NCBI RefSeq assembly: GCF_014191715.1
Contig: NZ_JACHWY010000002.1
Location: 434,001 to 498,000, forward strand
Direction of reading: 5' to 3'
From: Litorivivens lipolytica
Lineage (GTDB): Bacteria > Pseudomonadota > Gammaproteobacteria > Pseudomonadales > Spongiibacteraceae
DNA length: 64,000 nucleotides
The notes beneath the pieces are model-generated. The model saw nothing but the letters and a program-made list of their open reading frames with translations. It searched no databases and was not told where the DNA came from. A program made the position numbers and the translations under genes. Positions 1 through 9,283 of this stretch are shown here, piece after piece (the first letter of the stretch is position 1; every line of letters starts with the position of its first letter).

Positions 1-987
1 AAGCTCTACCACCCTTTAACACTGCTGAAGCAGCTTCATTTCGCCGCGGATATTCGTAAACAGCAGTATCAAATTGTGCATAGCTACAACTTCTACGCTA
101 ACTGTTTCTCTATCCCGGCGGCCAAGCTGGCAGGCGTACCCGTTGTCATTGCATCAATCCGCGATCAGGGGGTCTACCTCAGCCCGGCCAAAAAACGCGT
201 GCAGAAGGTGATATGTAATCTCGCCGATCGGATACTCGTAAATGCGGATTCAATTCGAAGCTGGCTGCTGGAAGAAGGCTATAGCGAGCCCAAAATCACG
301 GTGATCAAAAACGGCATCGATCTGTCGCTCTACGATTCAAATATGGCTAATCAGAGCATACGAGAAGAGTTCTCAATTCCGCAGGACGCCCCGCTCATCG
401 TCATGCTCGCGCGCCTTAACCCTCAGAAAGGCTTTGACGACCTTATTGCCGCCGCGGAAAAGCTCAAGCAACGTCATCCGACGGCGTGTTATATGATCGT
501 CGGTGCAAACAAGATATTAATTGGCGATCAGTACGTCGATGACCAGACCTATCTGAATCAGCTTAAGTCAATGACCGCTAAAGCGGGCGTAGATCACGCC
601 TTTATCTTTACCGGACATCGACAGGACACCGCAGCAATACTTGCGGCCGCAGATATATCGGTACTGCCATCGCACAGTGAGGGGTTGTCAAATTCAATTC
701 TCGAATCTATGGCTGCCGGAACGCCAGTAGTTGCAACTCGCGTTGGAGGAACCCCTGAACTCATCCAGCATGGCGCAAATGGATTGCTGATACCGGTAAA
801 ATCGCCGGACTTACTTGCTCAAGCGCTCGATACCCTGATAACGGATTCTGCTCTCAGACAAGCACTAGGCGCAAAGGGCCGGTGTACCGCCGAGAGGGAA
901 TATTCCATCGAAAAGACCGCTCGCGATACCAGCGTACTGTATCTATCGGAGTTAGACAGGGCGTGCCCCTCGCTGGCTCGGCTCTAG
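1..987 (+). CDS. Glycosyltransferase family 4, 5' end cut by window edge
   Basis: The reading frame is open from base 1 with no stop, so the gene begins left of the window; 328 residues are visible. A GT-B fold GT4 enzyme would transfer a sugar from a nucleotide-sugar donor at the cytoplasmic membrane face. The visible N-domain end has the family-like stretch IVHSYNFYAN. The C-domain carries VMLARLNPQKGFDDLI near visible residues 136-151 and the donor-binding EGLSNSILESMAAGTPVVAT with the E-x7-E spacing. It is the first gene of the polysaccharide operon, and the next gene starts 10 bases after its stop. A GTG at 76 is an internal valine codon, not a convincing start. Donor and acceptor are not readable. 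Confidence 0.9.
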   Translation, partial: KLYHPLTLLKQLHFAADIRKQQYQIVHSYNFYANCFSIPAAKLAGVPVVIASIRDQGVYLSPAKKRVQKVICNLADRILVNADSIRSWLLEEGYSEPKITVIKNGIDLSLYDSNMANQSIREEFSIPQDAPLIVMLARLNPQKGFDDLIAAAEKLKQRHPTACYMIVGANKILIGDQYVDDQTYLNQLKSMTAKAGVDHAFIFTGHRQDTAAILAAADISVLPSHSEGLSNSILESMAAGTPVVATRVGGTPELIQHGANGLLIPVKSPDLLAQALDTLITDSALRQALGAKGRCTAEREYSIEKTARDTSVLYLSELDRACPSLARL

Positions 988-997
988 ACGATCACGT

Positions 998-2200
998 ATG
1001 GTTAATAGCGCCTTCGAACTAGGACCGCACGCACCAATACCGGACGCTCGAGAGCTAACGAATCCTGTATTCTCGACCGAGCTGATCGACGGTAAGGCAC
1101 TGCTGAAGCGCTATGCTTCCCAGTTACAAGAGCTCATCAGCAATGCAATAGAGCCTAATATTTGCTACGAGCCGTGGTTTATGGCATCAGCGATCAAGTA
1201 TCTAGGTGAAGAAAGCTGCCCCGTGTTTATCGCCATTTCGATAACCTCCCCAGAAAAAGACAATACGCTGCTGTGTGGACTAATTCCGATATGCTTCAAA
1301 AAGCGCTATCGTGGGGTTCCTGTCCGAACGATCACCCTGTGGCAGCACGACCACTGCTTTAATGCTACTCCTGTAATACATCTGGATTTCGCCAGACAAT
1401 GCGCCGACCAAGTCCTGCGCTGGTTTAAACGTGATTGTTCGGCATCGGTCATGGCGTTTAATCTGATCTCCGCCAGGAACACTTTCATTGAAAGCTTTAT
1501 CGATCATCTTTGCAGCTCGCCGTTGCGTAGCCGATGCTGGTACTACGATCGAGGCTGCGCCATTAAAGCCCGACAGCGAAACGCGTCCTGCATCAACCAA
1601 TTATCGAAGAAGACACTCAGCGAAGATCGCCGTCGCTTAAAGCGTCTGTCGGAACTAGGCAAAACAAGCTGGACTCAGTATGAGAGCAATGACGATATAG
1701 AGCAGTGGATTGTGGAGTTCATTTTTCTTGAATCCTCGGGCTGGAAGGGAGAAAGCAATACGGCAATTGCCTCGTCCAGAAAGGACGATAACTTTTTCAG
1801 AGCGATCATGCACGCAGCCCATCGTGAAAATAGGTTGAGAATTCTTGCGCTAAGATTGGATGGTAAAGCGATCGCAATAATTATAGTGTTTGTTTCCCAC
1901 CGGATCGCACATACCTATAAAGTCGCCTTCGACGAGGACTATCGACAGTGCGCACCGGGAGTGATGGCCAATATTGAGCTGCTTCGTCGAGCGGATAAGT
2001 GGGATGATATCGACTGCATTGACTCCTGTGCTGCGTACGACAGCAGCCTGACTCGGCGGCTTTATGTTGACCGCATTCCCTTGTGCAACATTGCTATCAC
2101 TAAACCTTTCACAGTCGGCAGCCTGGTTGCTTTCGCAGCGCATGCAGTCACCAAAGCCAGACAACATCTCCAATCATTAAACCGGCGCCCGCAGCATTAG
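998..2200 (+). CDS. FemAB/CelD-type GNAT acyltransferase (Acetyltransf_6-like)
   Basis: A 400-residue cytoplasmic protein of the CelD/BcsL-like GNAT group found in exopolysaccharide and cellulose loci. It probably moves an acyl or aminoacyl group onto a sugar or precursor. Recognition rests on the block around residues 205-240 (KKTLSEDRRRLKRL followed by the LESSGWKG segment) and the later LRLDGKAIAIIIVF strand, which recur in this family. There is no signal peptide or membrane segment. It begins ten bases after the first gene and is followed 50 bases later by a second member of the same family. The acyl donor cannot be inferred. Confidence 0.75.
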   Translation: MVNSAFELGPHAPIPDARELTNPVFSTELIDGKALLKRYASQLQELISNAIEPNICYEPWFMASAIKYLGEESCPVFIAISITSPEKDNTLLCGLIPICFKKRYRGVPVRTITLWQHDHCFNATPVIHLDFARQCADQVLRWFKRDCSASVMAFNLISARNTFIESFIDHLCSSPLRSRCWYYDRGCAIKARQRNASCINQLSKKTLSEDRRRLKRLSELGKTSWTQYESNDDIEQWIVEFIFLESSGWKGESNTAIASSRKDDNFFRAIMHAAHRENRLRILALRLDGKAIAIIIVFVSHRIAHTYKVAFDEDYRQCAPGVMANIELLRRADKWDDIDCIDSCAAYDSSLTRRLYVDRIPLCNIAITKPFTVGSLVAFAAHAVTKARQHLQSLNRRPQH

Positions 2201-2250
2201 ACCAGTCTTAGAACAAGAACCACTTTGCCCAGTACACCCCGGAGTACATC

Positions 2251-3363
2251 ATGCTAAGCACTCGCATAATCGACAATCTTGATGAATTGAGAAGCATCCG
2301 ACACGAATGGGCAGATCTATTAGCCGACAGCGCTTGTAACAACCTGTTTCTCAGTTGGGAGTGGATGCATACTTGGTGGATACACATGGCTGAAAATAGA
2401 GAACTCTACGTTATCCTCGTCCGTCTCGAGAACGAGCTTATCGGTATTGCGCCGTTAGCGGTGTCACCACCTAAATATTCACGACTAATGCCGTTTCTGC
2501 ACTTGGAGTTCATCGCTTCGGGCAATATCGGCTCAGACTACCTTAGCTTTATCTTGCGTAATTCATACGAACAAACGGCAATGAAAGCCATAAGCCAACA
2601 AATTACCGCGAAAGGGTATATGGTGGAGCTCACCAGAGTAGAGGAAGCCAGCAGCTTCACAACTCAGTTGCCACAGCTTATCCAGATGAGTGGCGGAAGC
2701 AGTCACTCCTCGAGGACTAATATCTGCCCGTATATCGATATTCGGGATAAAACTTGGCAAGACTATTGTTCCGAGCTGAGCCGAACGCATCAGAAGTACT
2801 TCATGAGAAAGCTCAGAAAGCTGAAGAAAGACTTTTCTGTTGATTTTTTATCGACAACCACGGAAATGGATATGGCTGACGCCATGTCAGAGTTTTTCGA
2901 CCTTCATTTGGATCATTGGCGAAATCGGGGAGAATTGACGGTGTTTAATGACCCACGCATCGTCGCGTTTCATCAGGATTTTTCCAGAATCGCCTCTGAC
3001 GCTGGCTGGCTCAGACTGTTCCGCCTCAGGCTGGACGGTGTAACCGCTGCTTGCGTCTATCAGTTTCGCTATCTCGACTCCTACTACTATTTCCAGTCAG
3101 CGCTGAACGACAGCTATACCAAGTATAGCGTTGGTATGCTGACCTTGGGTTTGTCAATACAGCAGGCGATTAGCGAAGGCGTGCACACCTTTGACCTCCT
3201 GCACGATAACGAAGAATACAAGTACCTCTGGACTGACAAGGAACGTTTCCTGGCGCGGCTGGAGGTTTACCCGGCCTCTTTCTATGGCACGGTTTGCCGA
3301 AATCTGGTGAAGCTAAAGCACTTTATCCGGCCACCTGCCATAGCTTACAGGAGGGCTGCCTAG
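2251..3363 (+). CDS. FemAB/CelD-type GNAT acyltransferase, second copy
   Basis: A 370-residue protein of the same family as the upstream gene but clearly diverged. The start has a good ribosome site (CGGAG, 8 bases before ATG). Family signals are SRTHQKYFMRKLRKLKKD near residues 180-197, the RLRLDGVTAACVYQFRY strand, and a C-terminal segment with YKYLWTDKERFLARL typical of Acetyltransf_6 proteins. Two adjacent members suggest two different acyl decorations, or two steps on one unit. The stop codon overlaps the GTG start of the deacetylase (TAGTG), which implies translational coupling. Confidence 0.75.
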   Translation: MLSTRIIDNLDELRSIRHEWADLLADSACNNLFLSWEWMHTWWIHMAENRELYVILVRLENELIGIAPLAVSPPKYSRLMPFLHLEFIASGNIGSDYLSFILRNSYEQTAMKAISQQITAKGYMVELTRVEEASSFTTQLPQLIQMSGGSSHSSRTNICPYIDIRDKTWQDYCSELSRTHQKYFMRKLRKLKKDFSVDFLSTTTEMDMADAMSEFFDLHLDHWRNRGELTVFNDPRIVAFHQDFSRIASDAGWLRLFRLRLDGVTAACVYQFRYLDSYYYFQSALNDSYTKYSVGMLTLGLSIQQAISEGVHTFDLLHDNEEYKYLWTDKERFLARLEVYPASFYGTVCRNLVKLKHFIRPPAIAYRRAA

Positions 3364-4481
3364 TGACCAGAAAACCCGGCAACACCAGACCACGTATCCG
3401 ACGCGCCGCCAAGTCAGGGTGCGCCGCAGCACTGCACTTGACGGGAGTCGATCAGCTGATTGGAAAGACGCTCGGGATGAACAACATGCCTCTAGTGCTG
3501 GGCTACCACCGAGTGGTGACCGACTTTGACTCAGCCGCACAGGCTTCGATCGAGCCAAATCTTATCAGTGTTGAAACGCTGAAACACCAGCTTGAGTACT
3601 TCGCACAAGACTATACCTTTGTATCACTGGACGAGCTGGTGGCATCTCTGTATCAAGGCAGCCGTGAGGGTAACAAGCTCGCCGCGGTAACCTTCGACGA
3701 CGGTTACGCTGACGTCTACCACAATGCCTATCCCTTGCTTCGTGACATGAATATACCCTTCACGGTGTTCGTCGTTAGCAATCTTATCGGAACTGACCAG
3801 CTACTACCTCACGACCATCTCTACCTCCTTGTATCCGAGGCGATCAATACCAGCAGAGTTGACGTCTTCCGTGCGATAGGCGAGCTTCAGGACGCCACTT
3901 GTCAGATCGCCAAGGAACTGGAGAACGAGCTCTATGCCTCTTCTGATGCTTTTGATGCAACCCGTCGTATTCTTGATTCACTGAATCTTGAGGGCATAAA
4001 GACACTGATCAACCGTATGGAATCCCGACTTTGCCTGCCCGAGGACAGGAAACAAGCATTTCGGGGCCTCAGCCCGGACATGTTGTCGGAGATGCTTGGC
4101 GCGGGTGTAACGGTTGGTTCGCATACGGTATCTCACGCCGTACTTGCAAACGAGACAGCGGACAACGTTCGGGCAGAAGTCGTTCGATCTAAACACTATC
4201 TTCAGAATTGTCTGAACACAGAGATTAAGCATTTTGCTTACCCCGATGGCAGTTTCAATGCGCTGGTGATTGCTGAAGTAGCCCGCGCAGGATACACCTC
4301 AGCTGTAACCACCTGTACACACCAGGATCGGGCACGCCCCGAGCTCACGATCCCGCGCCACCTGCTTTGGGAAAAATCCAGCATAAACGGGTTTAACAAT
4401 CTTTCGACCGCCGTGCTGTCCTGCCAGGCAAACGGCATTTTCGATCCGGCCACCAAATGCTCGCGGATGCACTTCGCCTAG
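3363..4481 (+). CDS. Polysaccharide deacetylase (NodB homology)
   Basis: A carbohydrate esterase 4 family enzyme expected to remove N- or O-acetyl groups from the growing polysaccharide or its lipid-linked precursor. The GTG start at 3363 is preferred over an upstream in-frame start inside the previous gene, because an AGGAGG-like site lies just before it and it overlaps the upstream stop. Motifs in the 372-residue product are LGYHRV at 46-51, the catalytic TFDDGY at 110-115, the metal-binding HTVSH (H-x3-H), and FAYPDGS near the C-terminus. No signal peptide is visible, so action on the cytoplasmic side is inferred. It resembles deacetylases that accompany exosortase-linked polysaccharide loci. 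Confidence 0.85.
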   Translation: MTRKPGNTRPRIRRAAKSGCAAALHLTGVDQLIGKTLGMNNMPLVLGYHRVVTDFDSAAQASIEPNLISVETLKHQLEYFAQDYTFVSLDELVASLYQGSREGNKLAAVTFDDGYADVYHNAYPLLRDMNIPFTVFVVSNLIGTDQLLPHDHLYLLVSEAINTSRVDVFRAIGELQDATCQIAKELENELYASSDAFDATRRILDSLNLEGIKTLINRMESRLCLPEDRKQAFRGLSPDMLSEMLGAGVTVGSHTVSHAVLANETADNVRAEVVRSKHYLQNCLNTEIKHFAYPDGSFNALVIAEVARAGYTSAVTTCTHQDRARPELTIPRHLLWEKSSINGFNNLSTAVLSCQANGIFDPATKCSRMHFA

Positions 4482-4535
4482 TGGGTTCGTTCTGAGTCTA
4501 CACCACCGTAACCATGACGCTAAAAAAATCCTTAT

Positions 4536-6119
4536 TTGCCTTTCGAGCTTCGGATAGTCCTGTCGGTGATTCTAAAATTGCAGGTGCGCTCGGGCGTGGC
4601 TGAATCCGCTGCGGCGCCCGCTGGCCTGCCCCAGCAGGAGGCCATATTTCGTCCGGCGCTGATACTCATGGCCGGTAGATTGTTTGGCTTTCTGGCGGCT
4701 TTTGCCATACCCATGGTTCTGGCGAGGCTCTTCGAGCCCGCCGAGTTTGGCACCTACAAGCAGATCTTCCTTATCTTTGGGACTCTGTTCGTTGTCGCTC
4801 AGGCTGGCATGGCGGAAAGCCTCTACTACTTTCTGCCATCCGATTGCGAGCGAGCGGGGACCTACATTTGTAACACACTGCTTGTGCTCGCGACGCTGGG
4901 CGTGCTGTCGCTGGTGGGCTTGAGTCTCTACACCAATGAACTAGCTCGACTCCTGAATAATCCCGAGCTAGGCAGTTATATTCCATTGGTCGGACTCTAC
5001 CTTCTGTTTATGCTAGTTGCAGTGGTTCTGGAAATCGTGATGACCGTACGCAAGCAACACCTGTACGCGTCATCAGCCTACGGTATATCAGATCTATCGC
5101 GGGCGCTGTGTTACATACTACCGGTTTTGCTGATCGCCGACCTGAAAGCGTTGATGATTGGCGCGATCGCCTTCGCGCTGGCGCGTCTGGCGGCAACCAT
5201 CCTTTATGTGACACGCGAATACCGTACCAGCCTACATGCTGACCCCGGGGTACTGGGTATCCATCTGGCCTATGCCATCCCGTTTGGCGCGGCAGCACTA
5301 ATCGAGGTCATTCAGGTCAATTACCACTTGTATGCAGTGTCCTACTACTTCAACGCGGCTACCTTTGCCATCTACGCAGTAGGCTGTCTGCAGATACCCA
5401 TCTCCGATTTTCTGATGACCTCTACCTGCAATGTGATGATGATCAACATGCAGGAGAAAATTAAATCAGGCGCCTACCGCGAGGTGGTTTCCATTTGGCT
5501 GGATAGTATCCGCAAGCTCGCGCTCATATTCTTTCCCATGGTCGCTATGCTGATGATGTTGGCAGAACCCTTAATTGTCTTTCTGTTCACCGATACCTAT
5601 CTGGAGAGCGTTCCCATTTTCATGGTGTGTACCTTATCGATGCTGCTCGCTACATTTCTGACCGATGGTGCACTCAGAGTTTTCGGACAGACCCATTTCC
5701 TTATTCTGCAGAATATTGTACGGCTGGCGATTGTCGTAATGTTTATGCCGTGGTTTCTCGAACACTACCACTTGGTTGGGGCGATCACGGTAACGCTACT
5801 CGCGACGCTGGTATCGAAAGCACTGGCGCTCTACCGGATAAAGCAAGTTCTGGGCGTTGGCCTTGAGGAGCTTTTACCCTGGCGCGCGATTGTTATGACG
5901 CTATCGATGGCGGCCCTTGCGCTAATTCCGGCGGTGATGGTTATCACTGCAATAGAGGCCACCGGCTTCTGGAAACTGTCAGTCGGTGCCATCGTCTATC
6001 TGGCTGGTTACCACCGCCTGGTCATGATGATCGGCCCGATGGCCGACGACGAGAAGGCAATGCTTTCCCGGTATTTAAATCGGCCAATTAATTGTCTTAG
6101 AAGCCGGATCAGCGCCTGA
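4536..6119 (+). CDS. Wzx-type polysaccharide flippase / MOP exporter
   Basis: An integral membrane protein with about 12 to 14 hydrophobic helices that would flip lipid-linked repeat units across the inner membrane. The first helix includes MAGRLFGFLAAFAIPMVLAR, followed by FEPAEFGTYKQIF, the typical post-helix-1 motif of Wzx proteins. The start is uncertain: the longest frame begins at a TTG (4536) with no good ribosome site, in-frame GTGs occur at 4566, 4587 and 4596, and ATG 4668 would fall inside the first helix. An ATG at 4514 in another frame encodes 29 residues that also look like a Wzx leader, so a frameshift or sequencing error near 4600 is possible. Confidence 0.8.
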   Translation: MPFELRIVLSVILKLQVRSGVAESAAAPAGLPQQEAIFRPALILMAGRLFGFLAAFAIPMVLARLFEPAEFGTYKQIFLIFGTLFVVAQAGMAESLYYFLPSDCERAGTYICNTLLVLATLGVLSLVGLSLYTNELARLLNNPELGSYIPLVGLYLLFMLVAVVLEIVMTVRKQHLYASSAYGISDLSRALCYILPVLLIADLKALMIGAIAFALARLAATILYVTREYRTSLHADPGVLGIHLAYAIPFGAAALIEVIQVNYHLYAVSYYFNAATFAIYAVGCLQIPISDFLMTSTCNVMMINMQEKIKSGAYREVVSIWLDSIRKLALIFFPMVAMLMMLAEPLIVFLFTDTYLESVPIFMVCTLSMLLATFLTDGALRVFGQTHFLILQNIVRLAIVVMFMPWFLEHYHLVGAITVTLLATLVSKALALYRIKQVLGVGLEELLPWRAIVMTLSMAALALIPAVMVITAIEATGFWKLSVGAIVYLAGYHRLVMMIGPMADDEKAMLSRYLNRPINCLRSRISA

Positions 6120-6158
6120 ACTTTTCGTCATCACAACCTTATAAAACGGAGACAACCT

Positions 6159-8099
6159 ATGTGCGGGATCGCAGGTATTTTCGGAACCTCGGGGCAACGG
6201 GTAGAGCCCGTTGATGTCGTCGCCATGTGTGACGCACTGCGAAGCCGTGGCCCGGATGATGACGGTTACTATATCAACAATGATATTGGGTTAGGCATGC
6301 GCCGACTGAGCATTATAGATCTTGAGACCGGCAACCAGCCGATTTTTAATGAGGATAGATCCATCGTCGTAGTGCTCAATGGTGAAATCTACAACTACCG
6401 CTCGCTCAAACAGTCCCTGATTAAAAAAAAGCATTCCTTTTACACCGAGTCGGACACGGAGGTTATCGTTCACCTCTACGAAGAGTACGGTGACCAATGC
6501 GTCCATCAACTACGCGGGATGTTCGCTTTTGCACTGTGGGACAATAATCGTAGGAAACTCTTGCTTGCCAGAGACCGACTCGGAATCAAACCGCTGTTTT
6601 ACGGTCATTTTCACGGCCATTTTGTGTTTGGCTCAGAACTGAAATCTATACTGCAGTTACCTTGGGTGGAGCGGCAACTCGACTGGAATGCTGTAGCCCA
6701 TCTGTTTACTTTTCTAACAACCCCGAGAGCTCAAAGTATCTTGTCTGGCATTAACAAGCTGGAAGCAGGTCACATGCTTACGGTCGAATCTAATCGATTG
6801 CCCGTGGTCACACGCTACTGGGACGTCGAATTCGAGCCGGATTACGACCGCTCAGAGGACAGTTTTGTTGAGGAATTGCGTGCCAGACTCGAAGAGTCGG
6901 TCAGATTGCGATTGATCTGCGATGTACCTTTCGGCGCTTTTCTGAGTGGTGGAATAGATTCCAGTTCGGTTGTTGCGACAATGGCCAGACAATGTTCTCA
7001 GCCGATTAAAACCTTCAGCGTCGGTTTTTCGGAACAGGCCTTTAATGAGTTGGCCCATGCCCGGAAGGTGGCCGAAGCTTTTGGTACTGATCATCACGAA
7101 CTGATACTCGAGCCCGATGTTATTAACGTTCTCGATGATATCGTGTGGGATCTCGATGAACCCTTTGGTGATTCCTCGGCAATACCGACCTACATGGTAT
7201 CCAAACTCGCATCGCAACACGTCAAAGTTGTTCAGTCCGGCGACGGTGGCGATGAGCTCTTTGCAGGCTATGACCGTTACTGTGTCGAGCAGCGAGAGCG
7301 CCGCTACCGCTATATACCCGGCATGGTCCGATCGCTGATGGGCGTAGTGGGCGCCCAGCTCTCGGAAGGCACCCGAGGTCGAAATTTTCTCAAGCATATC
7401 GCGCTCAATGGGCCTGATCGCTATCTCGACGCTGGCACTCTGTTTGCCAAAGATTCTCAACACTCACTGTTTCATCACTCGGCGGCCGAGGCCGTACTGC
7501 AAGCCGATCCGTGGAAGGATATGCTGGAATCCCTGCCGGATGACGAGGTGCACTGGCTGTCGGCCCTGCAGTACCTCGACATAAAAAACTATCTCTCTCT
7601 CGACATCCTTACCAAGGTCGACCGCATGAGTATGGCAAACTCCCTCGAAGTCAGAGTTCCCCTGCTCGACCACAAATTTGTCGAATTTGCGGCAACCATC
7701 CCCCCCGAATTCCGTCTCCACAAAGGCAATACCAAGCATATTTTTAAACGAGCGATGCGGGGAATTCTTCCGGAAGATATTATCGACAGGCCCAAGCAGG
7801 GTTTTGCGATTCCGCTGGGCGAATGGTTCCGGCGCGATTTAAGTAGCTTTGTAAGAGACCTGCTGCTGTCGCATACCAGCCAATCCCGTAACATTTTTAA
7901 CGCCGACTACATCGAAAGGCTACTGTCTATGCACGGCCAAGGCCGCCCGCTCGATCAGCAGTTGTGGACGCTGATCTCGTTTGAGCTTTGGTGTCGTAGA
8001 TTTCTGGATTCGCCGCTCTTTCCAGCGGTCGACCACAAGCCGCTCAGACGTAACTGGCAGTCGAAAATCCATAAATCGGCAATGCCCCGGGTTCACTAG
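6159..8099 (+). CDS. Asparagine-synthase-like amidotransferase, first copy
   Basis: A 646-residue glutamine-dependent amidotransferase of the AsnB class. The start is secure: GGAG lies upstream and MCGIAGIFG places the nucleophilic Cys at position 2. The glutaminase domain shows RGPDDDG, RLSIIDLETG, NGEIYNY and SDTEV. The synthetase domain shows the PP-loop SGGIDSS and GDGGDELFAGYDRY. In polysaccharide loci such enzymes probably amidate a uronic acid or amino-sugar carboxylate rather than make free asparagine. It resembles the amidotransferase linked to exosortase A systems. The stop is two bases before the next ATG, so the pair is tightly coupled. Confidence 0.88.
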   Translation: MCGIAGIFGTSGQRVEPVDVVAMCDALRSRGPDDDGYYINNDIGLGMRRLSIIDLETGNQPIFNEDRSIVVVLNGEIYNYRSLKQSLIKKKHSFYTESDTEVIVHLYEEYGDQCVHQLRGMFAFALWDNNRRKLLLARDRLGIKPLFYGHFHGHFVFGSELKSILQLPWVERQLDWNAVAHLFTFLTTPRAQSILSGINKLEAGHMLTVESNRLPVVTRYWDVEFEPDYDRSEDSFVEELRARLEESVRLRLICDVPFGAFLSGGIDSSSVVATMARQCSQPIKTFSVGFSEQAFNELAHARKVAEAFGTDHHELILEPDVINVLDDIVWDLDEPFGDSSAIPTYMVSKLASQHVKVVQSGDGGDELFAGYDRYCVEQRERRYRYIPGMVRSLMGVVGAQLSEGTRGRNFLKHIALNGPDRYLDAGTLFAKDSQHSLFHHSAAEAVLQADPWKDMLESLPDDEVHWLSALQYLDIKNYLSLDILTKVDRMSMANSLEVRVPLLDHKFVEFAATIPPEFRLHKGNTKHIFKRAMRGILPEDIIDRPKQGFAIPLGEWFRRDLSSFVRDLLLSHTSQSRNIFNADYIERLLSMHGQGRPLDQQLWTLISFELWCRRFLDSPLFPAVDHKPLRRNWQSKIHKSAMPRVH

Positions 8100-8101
8100 C
8101 C

Positions 8102-9283
8102 ATGCCGACTGTTCACAGCGCCGAAACGCGTAACCTAACCGTAAATCAGGGTGTAGAGATTGATCGCGTCGCCATTGTTGCGCCGAATCTGGATATACTT
8201 GGAGGGCAGGGCGTGCAGGCATTCAGTCTCGCAGAAGCCCTGGCCAAAGACGGAATACAGGTGGATTTTGTCGCGGTAAATCCGCGATTTCCCAAAGGGC
8301 TGCGCTGGGTTCGGCGAATTCCGCTGCTGCGAACTTTGCTCAACCAGATTTTCTATACCGCAAGCCTTTTGCGACTCCGCGACGCCGATGTGGTTCATAT
8401 TTTCTCCGCGTCGTACTGGTCTTTCATGCTGGCACCCCTACCGGCGCTGATAGCAGCGAAACTGTTTTCCAAGCCTTCGGTTCTGAACTACCACAGCGGT
8501 GAAGCGGATGACCATCTTCGAAATTGGGGCTATCGCGTCCACCCTTGGCTTCGTCTGGCTGATCGCATCGTGGTGCCGTCGGTGTATCTGCAGCAGACTT
8601 TTCGCCGATACGGCTATCACGCCGATGTCGTTTGCAACGTGATCGATTTAGATGCGTTCACTTATCGACAGCGCGTCTCGATAAAGCCCAGGCTTTTGTC
8701 GAACCGAAATCTGGAAAGCCACTACGGTGTCGACAAGATACTCAAAGCCTTCGCTATCCTGAAGCGAAGTTACCCGCAAGCAACGCTGACCGTCGCCGGT
8801 TATGGCAGTCAGGAAAAATCGCTGCGCCAGTGGGTAGCCGCTGAGGGCATCTCGGACATTCAGTTTGTCGGACGAATCGAGCCTGAGCTCATGCCCGCGC
8901 TATACAATCGGTCAGATATCTTCATCAATGCCTCCAGCATCGATAACCAGCCGATATCCATTTTGGAGGCCTTCGCCTCCGGACTTACGGTCATTTCCAC
9001 TCCTATCGGTGACATTCCTAACATGATGGGTGAGGGCGAGCGGGGACTCCTTCTGGAAAATGGAGATCCCTCGTCTATCGCCGACGCAGTGCGCACTCTG
9101 CTGGAATGTCCCTCACAGGGACAGGAACTGGCCCGCCGCGCCCGAGCTGATGTGGAGCGCTACACCTGGGCGCAGGTTAGGGATTGCTGGATAAACGCCT
9201 ACCATTCGGCGGCGGCTGCTCATCGCCCGGACAACGCGATAAACCGCAAGGCTAAGTTCGATGAAACTACAACGCATTCTTAA
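8102..9283 (+). CDS. Glycosyltransferase family 4
   Basis: A 393-residue GT-B glycosyltransferase. The N-terminus carries VAIVAPNLDILGGQGVQAF, the acceptor-domain glycine-rich loop found in many GT4 enzymes. The C-domain has LTVAGYGSQE, FVGRI and the donor-site region ISILEAFASGLTVISTPIGD, with the family's E in place. It starts two bases after the amidotransferase stop and overlaps the heparinase-like gene by 23 bases, which indicates a single transcript. There is no membrane segment, so peripheral action at the inner membrane is inferred. The sugar donor is unknown. Confidence 0.88.
   Translation: MPTVHSAETRNLTVNQGVEIDRVAIVAPNLDILGGQGVQAFSLAEALAKDGIQVDFVAVNPRFPKGLRWVRRIPLLRTLLNQIFYTASLLRLRDADVVHIFSASYWSFMLAPLPALIAAKLFSKPSVLNYHSGEADDHLRNWGYRVHPWLRLADRIVVPSVYLQQTFRRYGYHADVVCNVIDLDAFTYRQRVSIKPRLLSNRNLESHYGVDKILKAFAILKRSYPQATLTVAGYGSQEKSLRQWVAAEGISDIQFVGRIEPELMPALYNRSDIFINASSIDNQPISILEAFASGLTVISTPIGDIPNMMGEGERGLLLENGDPSSIADAVRTLLECPSQGQELARRARADVERYTWAQVRDCWINAYHSAAAAHRPDNAINRKAKFDETTTHS

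Noticed and set aside
4514-4603. A separate 29-codon gene before the flippase
   Set aside because: It has no ribosome site, and overlap with the flippase frame makes a shifted N-terminus a better explanation than an independent gene.
6852-7463. A 203-residue minus-strand frame inside the first amidotransferase
   Set aside because: It is antisense to a highly conserved synthetase domain, and no coding signal of its own is seen.
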